Both the position numbers and the translations under genes were made by a program. A stretch of DNA of 64,000 bases from Mesostigma viride. Taxonomy: Eukaryota > Streptophyta > Mesostigmatophyceae > Mesostigmatales > Mesostigmataceae. Under the pieces are notes generated by a model that did no database searches, was not told the DNA's origin, and saw only the letters and a list, made by a program, of their open reading frames with translations. The stretch is taken from NCBI GenBank assembly GCA_009746045.1, contig RPFO01000299.1, positions 124,001 through 188,000 on the forward strand. The letters run 5' to 3'. Shown here piece by piece: positions 54,343-64,000 of this stretch. Every line of letters begins with the position of its first letter. Within the stretch, counting starts at the first letter, position 1.

Positions 54343-55725
54343 TCGGGGTTCTTTGAACGGAGTTTCTTCTATACGTGAATGCGGGAACAAGAGGCCGCTG
54401 GATGAGCGGCTTATAGGTCGTAGTGTTTACTCGTAGCTGTTTGGCTAGAGCTTTTGTGATTAGTAGATGCAATATAGTGCATGGTTGAAAAATGAATTAA
54501 ATAAAATGTGCGTTCCGCGCTTGGGTTGATTATACCCGGGCGGAACGGGGCGTGAGGTGCAGTGCCCCTGAAAAGAACAACCTACGCATTATTTAATACT
54601 AGCCGTGCAGATTCGGGATATTCTACCCCCGGTCTGTACGGTTAGCGTCTTACTAGCATCCACTAAACATAAGGGTTTAATGACGTCAGTTAGCTAGGGA
54701 TAAGGGAGGTTTTGCGACTAAAAGCCGCTCTGGCTGGTTTTGTCGGCCTCTTTCTTTGCTCGTTGTCGTTGCGGCGGCAGCCGCAGCTATGGGTGCTGCG
54801 GAGCAAAATCCCAAAAGCACTGGTTGCACTGGCCACTTGGCCAGTGGTGAGACTTCCAGTTGTTAACCGGCCAGGCGTAGTTCCTCGCTCGGTTAACTAA
54901 AAGAAAAGAAAATGATTACCTCCGGTCCGCACCTTTTCCCCAGCTTGGGGTCTTTGGTGGGCCGGATGCCGTGACAGGTGCTCAACTGTCGCTTGGTCGG
55001 CCCAGTGCGCGAGCTGGTGCTCCGTACCTGGGGATGCTTGCACCCCGGGTTGGAGCCGGATGGCTGGCACTGGCGACCCGTGTCTCGGTCCGCGGCCTGC
55101 GGCTTTTTCTTCGGAAATTGCTGCTGGCCAGCAAACTTTGCAATTGCCTTCCGCCGAGGGGGGGGTGGTTGGGGCTGGGGACGGCGATGGGAAAAGCGCC
55201 TAAGCTAGAAATTTTTTCCCCACGCATAGAAACCTCGGGGGGGAATGCGGTCTTGGCTGAACGGACTCTCGTTCAGCCAGGTGCCTGGGGCTGTGGCCTC
55301 GGGCATCCGGGCTGGCGGGGCCTGGGCTAGGTCCACGTTTTTTCTCGAAGCACCCCGGGTCTATGGGGAGACGGCCATAGCGGTACCGACTCGGGGCCCC
55401 GAGAGGGGTCATGATAGGCTGGCCGTGCGCAATCGCAGTGCAAATGCGCTGGGCCTTTTTGGGCCTGGCCATGCATCCACAGCCGCCGGGCACACGCCTC
55501 CCGATGTGGGGGGCTCCCGTTTTGCGGCAGGGCGGTCACTTGTGACAACGAGCAAGGTGGAGTGCGGCTTCAAGGGAAAGCCAGGGCGGGGGTGATTGGG
55601 CAACGTACTTCATGAAGGGCCTTGAACGGCGTGCCTCCGGGCATGTCAATTAGTGTCACATGTATGCTTCCACTTATTGTTTTAATGAAGATGCTGGTTT
55701 TTGTGGGAGCTACGTGGGACATGAA
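54343..55725 (+). mobile_element. composite element family F, locus 2, long unit
   Basis: 1383 bp, in the opposite orientation to the copy at 35597-36978. It begins TCGGGGTTCTTTGAACGG, with the hairpin stem at bases 6-9 and 13-16, and ends GGGACATGAA. It is nearly identical to the first locus, with scattered differences such as CTCGCTCGGTT and a one-base length change. Confidence 0.88.
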
Positions 55726-56305
55726 TCGGGGTTCTTTGAACGGAGTTTCTTCTATACGTGAATGCGGGAACAAGAGGCCGCTGGATGAGCGGCTTATAGG
55801 TCGTAGTGTTTACTCGTAGCTGTTTGGCTAGAGCTTTTGTGATTAGTAGATGCAATATAGTGCATGGTTGAAAAATGAATTAAATAAAATGTGCGTTCCG
55901 CGCTTGGGTTGATTATACCCGGGCGGAACGGGGCGTGAGGTGCAGTGCCCCTGAAAAGAACAACCTACGCATTATTTAATACTAGCCGTGCAGATTCGGG
56001 ATATTCTACCCCCGGTCTGTACGGTTAGCGTCTTACTAGCATCCACTAAACATAAGGGTTTAATGACGTCAGTTAGCTAGGGATAAGGGAGGTTTTGCGA
56101 CTAAAAGCCGCTCTGGCTGGTTTTGTCGGCCTCTTTCTTTGCTCCCCACCCACCCACCCGTGTCTTGGTTGCCTCTAGGGCAACGTACTTCATGAAGGGC
56201 CTTGAACGGCGTGCCTCCGGGCATGTCAATTAGTGTCACATGTATGCTTCCACTTATTGTTTTAATGAAGATGCTGGTTTTTGTGGGAGCTACGTGGGAC
56301 ATGAA
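55726..56305 (+). mobile_element. composite element family F, locus 2, short unit
   Basis: 580 bp, joined to the long unit at CATGAA|TCGGGG. It carries CCCCACCCACCCACCC (56144-56159), then GTTGCC-TCTAG-GGCAAC. It ends exactly where the element 5 small ORF resumes. Confidence 0.88.
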
Positions 56306-56500
56306 GTAACTTTTGAATTCCAAGGCAAGAGAGCCATTGTGGCCATCAATCCGGTACAGGCAAGACGCTGGGTTATTGAGATTATTAGGGATACATACGA
56401 TTCACCACAGGGGGAGTGTCCCCTGGACTTTGTAATCCTGAATACCCTGATTGGTTCTTACCTCCAATATCTTCAAAGTGAGGGAGCAGATATCGACTGA

Positions 56501-56705
56501 GCAACGAGACTTTTTGTTGGTTTCTTGTGAGCACTCCTACTGTGCTCCTGTTTGACGCGTTGCGACTGTGCGGCACTCGGCTATTTCCATATCCAGTGTG
56601 ACCTGGTGCCCGGCCTGCCCTGTCACTGGTCTTAATCCGAGTTGTAGTCGCGTTTGCTGCGTCCCACCTTTTTTCTGGAGCTATCCTTTCTGCTGCAATT
56701 ACACT
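56501..56705 (+). other. element 5 leader between small ORF and gag
   Basis: Unrecognised sequence ending CTGCAATTACACT, followed by the family D composite element. It continues at 58719 with GTACTGGTGTGG. Confidence 0.6.
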
Positions 56706-57254
56706 ATCCAATTGCTGCTTTAGTTCCATTGGAGTGAGGGGCTGCCAGAGAAACATGTTTATTACAAATACGTGTTAGGCACACGTCCAAGCCATTAGCT
56801 AACCTAAGAATCTGCAGTTTCTAAGCTAACTAGGCCACACAACAAGGGCCGAAACATCATACCAGTCATAAGGACCTGGGCCAGTCAAGAGGACCTGGGC
56901 TTTGTAACATCCGTCTGGCAGCAAGGGTGGGTGGGTGGGAGCTGCAAAGAGGAGTGGTTGTTGCCCCGCCACAACCCTAAGTATCCACCGTCTACCTAGT
57001 CGTAGGTGGGGTGACGGACGCCAGCCCACTGACCAACAGGCCAGTGGCGCCGCGCCGTCCCCGGTCCACAGGACTGCCCCCGGTCCACAACACAAATTGG
57101 ACCCGGTCCACAGTACCGTCCCCGGTACCCCCCCCCCACAACACCGTACCCCCCCCCCTAGTACTGGCTACCTAGTCAGACCTGTCTACTGCGGCCTCCC
57201 CTCCCCCTTTGAGACTTCCGCAGGTCATAGATAGAACGAGCGTGAGCTCACAAA
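56706..57254 (-). mobile_element. composite element family D, locus 2, short unit
   Basis: 549 bp, inverted relative to locus 1. The plus strand begins ATCCAATTGCTGC and ends GTGAGCTCACAAA. GGGTGGGTGGGTGGG lies at 56925-56939 between GGCAGCAA and AGCTGC. It is slightly diverged from locus 1 (for example ACACAACAAGGGCC for ACACAACAGGGGCC). Confidence 0.88.
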
Positions 57255-58718
57255 ATCCAATTGCTGCTTTAGTTCCATTGGAGTGAGGGGCTGCCAGAGA
57301 AACATGTTTATTACAAATACGTGTTAGGCACACGTCCAAGCCATTAGCTAACCTAAGAATCTGCAGTTTCTAAGCTAACTAGGCCACACAACAAGGGCCG
57401 AAACATCATACCAGTCATAAGGACCTGGGCCAGTCAAGAGGACCTGGGCTTTGTAACATCCCGCACCCACTACCTGGCCACTTGGCCGCAAGCTGTCGTA
57501 TGGCCCAGACTTCTCGTCGCCCCCCTTGTCCCCTGCCGCTACCAGTGCTTCATTAACCAGGCGGCAATACAAGGGGGAAGCCAAAAGTATCCCCGTAGGG
57601 ACCCCCCACTGCGGGGGGGTTCTCACCCATGTGGGCACTGCCCTCGGCAGCCACCCCTGCAGGCTCGGCAATTCTTTGTACACCTTTCTTCACAGGCATA
57701 GCACCCCCGGAACCCCAATGACGCAGCTGCGTCTGGGATCCGCTATCGCCCCGCCCTAACATCCTTCCCCTTCCCCGCTGTGCACCGTCAGTCCCAACAA
57801 CTCGTCCCCGCTTAAATTACGCGGCAACGACCCCGCCATTCCGCGCTGGCCGCCGGCCGCTGTCGCCTCACTTGGCACGAGGAAATGTTAGGCTGTTTAG
57901 GGTGCTGCCCCCCCTGGCGCTGGGGCTGCAGCCACCCCGCTCCTATGCTGGCCTGGGGGCTCGATTCCCCCTTCTTCCCATGCTCGTATAGCGCGCTCAT
58001 GCACTATTCTTGACGATATTCATTAGCCAGGCCCAGCACATACGATACACAACGAACTTGCCTGCGGCGTATTCCCCCTCCGCCTGTAGCTGTTGCCACC
58101 CTAGCACCACGACTGCCCCGCTTTAGTTGTCCGATCAAGAGTCACTCCCGCGTCTATCCAGACCCCTCCCGCGAGCCCGGGGTGGCGAGTACAACGCAGC
58201 AAAAAATAAAACAATCTGGCACTGGCAGCTACCGCCTGCACTTCGAACGGCAAGTTATTGGGGTGCTGCCGACCCCCGTCGCGCAGCCGTCATAACCTTA
58301 AATAAACCAGGCCCCCGAATAATAATTCGGAGGCCGGTAGCTGTGATTTACATTCGGCACCGCCATAGCAGTGCACACACGCCGTCAGTGGGCCGTCGAC
58401 ACAGCTGCAAAGAGGAGTGGTTGTTGCCCCGCCACAACCCTAAGTATCCACCGTCTACCTAGTCGTAGGTGGGGTGACGGACGCCAGCCCACTGACCAAC
58501 AGGCCAGTGGCGCCGCGCCGTCCCCGGTCCACAGGACTGCCCCCGGTCCACAACACAAATTGGACCCGGTCCACAGTACCGTCCCCGGTACCCCCCCCCC
58601 ACAACACCGTACCCCCCCCCCCTAGTACTGGCTACCTAGTCAGACCTGTCTACTGCGGCCTCCCCTCCCCCTTTGAGACTTCCGCAGGTCATAGATAGAA
58701 CGAGCGTGAGCTCACAAA
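57255..58718 (-). mobile_element. composite element family D, locus 2, long unit
   Basis: 1464 bp, adjoining the short unit head-to-tail. The hairpin end (GAGCGTGAGCTC then ACAAA) is at 58718. It is homologous to 20538-22005 with more substitutions than are seen between the two family F loci. No ORF is credible. Confidence 0.87.
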
Positions 58719-58755
58719 GTACTGGTGTGGTGACTACTTTGTGGAGAGCTGAACC

Positions 58756-59661
58756 ATGTCGCGGGCAGCTGCGTCTCGTGACCCTGGCGAGCATCCTATG
58801 GTGGTGGGTGCCAGAGCCGTACAGCCATCACTCCGGAACGTGACACGTTTTGATCCATGCAACGACTTCGCGGGTTGGGTCGAGCTTGAGGCAATACTGG
58901 AGGCGTCCTGTGATGCCCAAGGGGTGCTGGGGGTGTTAGATGGTAGTGCTGATATGTCCCTGGAGCACGTCAAGGCGGCTGACAAGCTTCTGCGATCCAC
59001 CTTGCTGGCTATTCTTAAGGGACAGGCCATCCGCGAGGCCCGCACTGTTGACCCCCCCACTGTAAGCGCCGTCTATAAGCATCTAAAGTCTACCATTCGC
59101 CAGCCGTATTTGACCGAGTCGTATAAACTGGAAAAGAAGCGTCAACTGTACCGGATTGCCATCATGCAGAATGAGACTGCGCCGAAGTACTGGTCCCGTG
59201 GTATGATGATGAAACAGGACCTAGAGGACGCAGGCGTTATGGTTACCTGGGACGAGTGGAAGGACTGCCTGCTGGCTGGGCTGTCGACCGCGCACCGCGC
59301 GGCCATGGCCGCCCGCCGCACACCTGGCATGACCCTCCAACAGATCCGTGACCTAGTATTTGAGATTGACGACCTGCTGGCGCCCCGGGATCCTGCCAAA
59401 CCTACCAACAAGCCCGTGGACCCTGCTACCCACACCGAGGGCGCCGCGTACTCTACCTCCTCCGGGGGTAGTAAGAAGCGGTGCACCTTCTGCCGTCGGC
59501 CTGGACATCTCCAGGAGACCTGTTACCGCAAGTATCCCAACCTCCGGCCGCGTGACAACCAGGACAAGGCCCACCTCACTCAGGAGGCTGGAGAAGTTCC
59601 ACCTGGTTTCTGTTTCAACACCATGGCCGCGGTCACTGATGACTTAGCTACCCAGCTGTAA
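58756..59661 (+). CDS. Copia-type Gag of element 5
   Basis: 301 aa from ATG (MSRAAASRDPGEHP), 38 bp after the composite element. The Ty1/Copia Gag-like pattern is: LRNVTRFDPCNDFAGW, then LLRSTLLAILKGQAI, YLTESYKLEKKRQLYRI, LLAGLSTAHRAAM and LQQIRDLVFEIDDLL. A zinc knuckle, CTFCRRPGHLQETC, sits at about residue 238 and is followed by a short acidic tail. No pol follows; only about 180 bp separate the stop from the right LTR. Together with the gag at 33066 it indicates a gag-only family that must borrow protease, integrase and RT. Confidence 0.85.
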   Translation: MSRAAASRDPGEHPMVVGARAVQPSLRNVTRFDPCNDFAGWVELEAILEASCDAQGVLGVLDGSADMSLEHVKAADKLLRSTLLAILKGQAIREARTVDPPTVSAVYKHLKSTIRQPYLTESYKLEKKRQLYRIAIMQNETAPKYWSRGMMMKQDLEDAGVMVTWDEWKDCLLAGLSTAHRAAMAARRTPGMTLQQIRDLVFEIDDLLAPRDPAKPTNKPVDPATHTEGAAYSTSSGGSKKRCTFCRRPGHLQETCYRKYPNLRPRDNQDKAHLTQEAGEVPPGFCFNTMAAVTDDLATQL

Positions 59662-59840
59662 AGTTTTTTATCTCCTCTGTCCTGCTTGAGTTAATCTGGC
59701 AAGTCTGACCTGTGATGGTCTCATGGGCCCCGGGGTGTCCTGTACCCCCTAGTTATAGACTGGCCGTGTCTTCTCTGTGGGCAAGGGGGTGTGTTTTGTT
59801 TTATTTTGCCCGTCAGCTTCAGCCATCGACCAAGGGGGTG
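59662..59840 (+). other. element 5 3' untranslated region and polypurine tract
   Basis: Two CAAGGGGGTGTG motifs occur (about 59784 and 59831). The second (AAGGGGG, 59832-59838) directly precedes the right LTR and serves as the likely polypurine tract. The first looks like a duplicated tract. Confidence 0.7.
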
Positions 59841-60540
59841 TGTTAGAATTATATTCTGTCCGATGGCTTTCTTACGCTGAACAGTTACGGCCGATTTACA
59901 ATATATGGCCGAGACGTTTACGCGTGAATGAATCTGTACTAGTGTGACGGAATCTTTTTCAGACGTACCTATATTTTCAGTCCACTTGGTCAAAGTCCGA
60001 TGTAGTATAAATCGGCACTCAATATATTTTTCCAGCACTGTTTGCTGTCATCCGTAACGTACCGAGCACTGTCCTGCCGGTACTGTAGCCGTCGTACAAA
60101 TTTGCCTGGATCCGCGCTTCGCGCCGACCCCTTTTTCACTCAGTGCTGCCCTGGAGGCGCAATGTCCTTGTACTTGCATACTAGTGACCCAACGCATCAT
60201 GTGTGTTGATGCAAGCCACCCACGTTTTGTGTGGCGGCTGGCCTGCACCCTAACTGTGCCGTAGATTTTTACTAAATCGACGGCTATAGGGACGGTGTGC
60301 TTTTCCACATAATGTTGCTCTGGCAATTTGTCCTGTAAGCCTTGACATGCTAAGCTATGGCAGCTGGCCGCCCCATGGCCGCAGCCTAGACTATGTTGGA
60401 TGAATGATTAAACGAATATTACCAATGAATTCGCCTCATTTTTCTCCATAAGTCAAAGGTCTTCAAGTACCGGAACTTTCCTCCGATAGCCAGCATTTAT
60501 TGTGCAAGCTAGGAGAAGTTTTTGGCCATTTTTCCTGACA
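59841..60540 (+). repeat. element 5, right LTR (700 bp)
   Basis: TGTTAGAATT to TTTCCTGACA, equal in length and by eye identical to 53476-54175. It is followed by the ACCCA duplication (60541-60545) and satellite. Confidence 0.92.
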
Positions 60541-60545
60541 ACCCA

Positions 60546-63500
60546 CATGTACATACACCATGCACGCGAGGACAAGGATGCACACACATGTACACATACA
60601 AAGCAGGCAAGGGGCGGCTGCACACACACGTACACACACCATGCACGCAATTGCCGGCATGCACACACACGTACATCCACCGCGCACGCAAGGGGCAACT
60701 GCACTCACATGTACATCCACCGCGCAACCACGGGGCGGCTGCACACACACGTACATACACCGCGCACGCAAGGGGCAACTGCCCGCACATGTACATCCAC
60801 CGCGCACGCAAGGGGCGGCTGCACCCACATGTACATACACCATGCACGCAAGGACAAGGATGAACACACATCTACACACACCATGCACGCAAGGGCCGGC
60901 TGCACACACACGTACATACACCATGCACGCAAGGGCCGGCATGCACACACACGTACATACACTGCGCACGCAAGGGGCAACTGCACACACACGTACACAC
61001 ACCATGCACGGAAGGGACGGCTGCACTCACATGTACATCCACCGCGCAACCACGGGGCGGCTGCACACACACGTACATACACCGCGCACGCAAGGGGCGG
61101 CTGCACTCACATGTACATACACCGCGCACGCAAGGGGCAACTGCCCGCACATGTACATCCACCGCGCACGCAAGGGGCGGCTGCACCCACATGTACATAC
61201 ACCATGCACGCAAGGACAAGGATGAACACACATGTACACACACCATGCACGCAACGGCCGGCTGCACACACACGTACATACACCATGCACGCAAGGGCCG
61301 GCATGCACACACACGTACATACACTGCGCACGCAAGGGGCAACTGCACACACACGTACACACACCATGCACGCAAGGGGCGGCTGCACTCACATGTACAT
61401 CCACCGCGCAACCACGGGGCGGCTGCACACACACGTACATACACCGCGCACGCAAGGGGCGGCTGCACACACACGTACATACACCGCGCACGCAAGGGGC
61501 TGCTGCACACACACGTACACACACCATGCACGCAAGGGCCGGCTGCACTCACATGTACACACACTGCGCACGCAAGGGGAAACTGCCCACACATGGACAT
61601 ACACTGCGCACGCAAGGGGCGGCTGCACACACACGTACATACACCACGCACGCAAGGGGCGGCTGCACACACACGTACATACACCGCGCACGCAAGGACC
61701 GGCTCCACTCACATGTACATCCACCGCGCAACCACGGGGCGGCTGCACACACACGTACATACACCGCGCACGCAAGGGGCTGCTGCACACACACTTACAC
61801 ACAAAATGCACGCTTGGGGCGACGGCACTCACATGTACATACACCGCGCACGAAAGGGGTGGCTGCACACACACGTACATCCACCGCGCACGCAAGGGGC
61901 GGCTGCACACACACATACATACACCATGCACGCAAGGGGCGAGTGCAAAAACATGTACATACACCGCGCACGCAAGGGGCAACTGCCCACACATGGACAT
62001 ACACTGCGCACGCAAGGGGAGGCTGCATTAACACGTACATACACCGCGCACGCAAGGGGCGGCTGCACACACACGTACACACACCATGCACGCAAGGGCC
62101 GGCTGCACACACACGTACATACACCGCGCACGCAAGGGGCGGCTGCACACACACGTACATACACCATGCACGCAAGGGGCGGCTGCACACACATGTACAT
62201 CCACCGCGCACGCAAGGGGCGAGTGCACACACACGTACACACACCGCGCACGCAAGGGGCGGCTGCACACACACGTACATACACCGCGCACGCAAGGGGC
62301 TGCTGCACACACACGTACACACACCATGCACGCAAGGGCCGGCTGCACTCACATGTACACACACCGCGCACGCAAGGGGAAACTGCCCACACATGGACAT
62401 ACACTGCGCACGCAAGGGGCGGCTGCATTAACACGTACATACACCACGCACGCAAGGGGCGGCTGCACACACACGTACGTACACCGCGCACGCAAGGACC
62501 GGCTCCACTCACATGTACATCCACCGCGCAACCACGGGGCGGCTGCACACACACGTACATACACCGCGCACGCAAGGGGCTGCTGCACACACACTTACAC
62601 ACAAAATGCACGCTTGGGGCGACGGCACTCACATGTACATACACCGCGCACGAAAGGGGTGGCTGCACACACACGTACATCCACCGCGCACGCAAGGGGC
62701 GGCTGCACACACACATACATACACCATGCACGCAAGGGGCGAGTGCAAAAACATGTACATACACCGCGCACGCAAGGGGCAACTGCCCACACATGGACAT
62801 ACACTGCGCACGCAAGGGGAGGCTGCATTAACACGTACATACACCGCGCACGCAAGGGGCGGCTGCACACACACGTACACACACCATGCACGCAAGGGCC
62901 GGCTGCACACACACGTACATACACCGCGCACGCAAGGGGCGGCTGCACACACACGTACATACACCATGCACGCAAGGGGCGGCTGCACACACATGTACAT
63001 CCACCGCGCACGCAAGGGGCGAGTGCACACACACGTACACACACCGCGCACGCAAGGGCCGGCTGCACACACACGTACATCCACCGCGCACGCAAGGGGC
63101 AACTGCACACACACGTACATACACCGCGCACGCAATGGGCGGCTGCACACACACGTACACACATCGCGCACGCAAGGGGCAACTGCACACACATGTACAC
63201 ACACCGCGCACGCTTGGGGCGGCTGCACACACACGTACCTACACCGCGCACGCAAGGGGCGGCTGCACACACACGTACATACACCGCGCACGCAAGGGGC
63301 AACTGCACACACATGTACATACACCGCGCACGCAAGGGGCAATTGCCCGCACATGTACATCCACCGCGCACGCAAGGGGCGGCTGCACCCACATGTACAT
63401 ACACCATGCACGCAAGGACAAGGATGCACACACATGTACACACACAAAGCAGGCAAGGGGCGGCTGCACACACACGTACACACACCATGCACGCAATTGC

Positions 63501-64000
63501 CGGCATGCACACACACGTACATCCACCGCGCACGCAAGGGGCAACTGCACACACATGTACACACACCGCGCACGCTTGGGGCGGCTGCACTCACATGTAC
63601 ACACACCGCGCACGCAAGGGCCGGCTGCACACACACGTACATACACCGCGCACGCAAGGGGCAACTGCACACACACGTACACACACCATGCACGCAAGGG
63701 CCGGCTGCACTCACATGTACACACACCATGCACGCAAGGGCCGCCTGCACACACACTTACACACACAATGCACGCTTGGGGCAACGGCACTCACATGTAC
63801 ATACACCATGCACGCAAGGGGCGGCTGCACACACACGTACACACACCATGCACGCAAGGAGCGACTTCACGCACAGGTACACTCACCATGCACGCAAGGG
63901 GCGGCTGCACACACACGTACACACACCGCGCACGCAAGGGACGGCTGCACACACACGTACATACACCGCGCACGCAAGGGGCGGCTGCACTTACATGTAC
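60546..64000. repeat. 40-bp satellite, block 6
   Basis: About 86 monomers, running off the right edge. The first part has variants rare elsewhere (CAAGGACAAGGATG, AAAGCAGGCAAGG, CAATTGCCGGC). The rest repeats the higher-order pattern of block 3, including the ordered GACCGGCTCC, GCAACCACGG and GAAAGGGG monomers near 61.70 and 62.50 kb. Confidence 0.96.

Larger units (their letters stand above)
54304..56500 (+). pseudogene. small ORF of element 5, split by composite element
   Basis: ATG at 54304 opens 13 codons to 54342, where a family F composite element interrupts. The same frame resumes at 56306 and runs 64 codons to TGA at 56498-56500. Removing the insert leaves a continuous 77-codon frame. 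The second part contains RAIVAINPVQARRWVIEII and CPLDFVILNTLIGSYLQYL. It lies between the PBS and gag. I recognise no family; it may be an accessory protein or a captured host exon. Confidence 0.6.

Overview
The window is nuclear DNA of a eukaryote, most likely a microalga or other protist. Supporting signs are GT-AG introns with strong donors and TTGCAG-type acceptors, an F-box-like and a MYND-finger gene, Copia-type LTR retrotransposons and long satellite arrays. No rRNA, convincing tRNA, operon or prokaryotic signal is visible. I cannot name the lineage from the sequence alone.

Layout. (1) 1-16.5 kb is gene-bearing. Seven copies of a 207/208-bp tandem repeat (1-1370) are followed by three small minus-strand genes (F-box-like 2488-3509, MYND finger 3792-4576, unknown 4733-5026). 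Next come a GGAGGGAA minisatellite, a ~29-bp satellite (5870-10440), a unique stretch with GGCGCC hairpins, a 62-bp tandem repeat, and a plus-strand gene with three introns (13268-16412). That gene encodes a putative DDE-transposase-like protein. The 14-bp palindrome CCAACGGCCGTTGG occurs 24 times by eye, between genes and inside introns, and only in this region. (2) 16.6-18.96 kb is a GT-rich domain. (3) From 19.08 kb to the end the substrate is a 40-bp satellite, about 13.4 kb in six blocks, into which every later element has inserted.

Mobile elements. Copia element 1 (37038-51976, 482-bp LTRs) carries gag and pol. Its RNase H is interrupted by Copia element 2 (42593-51071). Elements 3 (32222-37017) and 5 (53476-60540) belong to one LTR family and carry gag but no pol. 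An 825-bp foldback element (29969-30793) shares the AGTT...AACT termini and the 5-bp target duplication of elements 1 and 2, and sits in the same CAAGG site as element 1.

The most novel signal is a set of non-coding elements at five loci (20538-22556, 23319-25129, 35017-36978, 54343-56305, 56706-58718), from three families. Each locus is a head-to-tail pair of one long unit (1.2-1.5 kb) and one short unit (0.55-0.6 kb), always in the same order. The short unit is the long unit with its middle replaced by a CCCACCCACCCACCC tract, which is a G-quadruplex motif on the other strand. All three families have a 4-bp hairpin starting exactly 6 nt from one terminus. They insert with no target-site duplication, which is shown arithmetically by an LTR they split (491+39=530 bp). 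A second unusual point is the pol domain order: in both Copia elements a retropepsin-like domain lies between integrase and reverse transcriptase, and the RT active site reads HGDD.

Caveats: all comparisons were made by eye, and several genes show single-nucleotide frame breaks at homopolymers that could be assembly errors.
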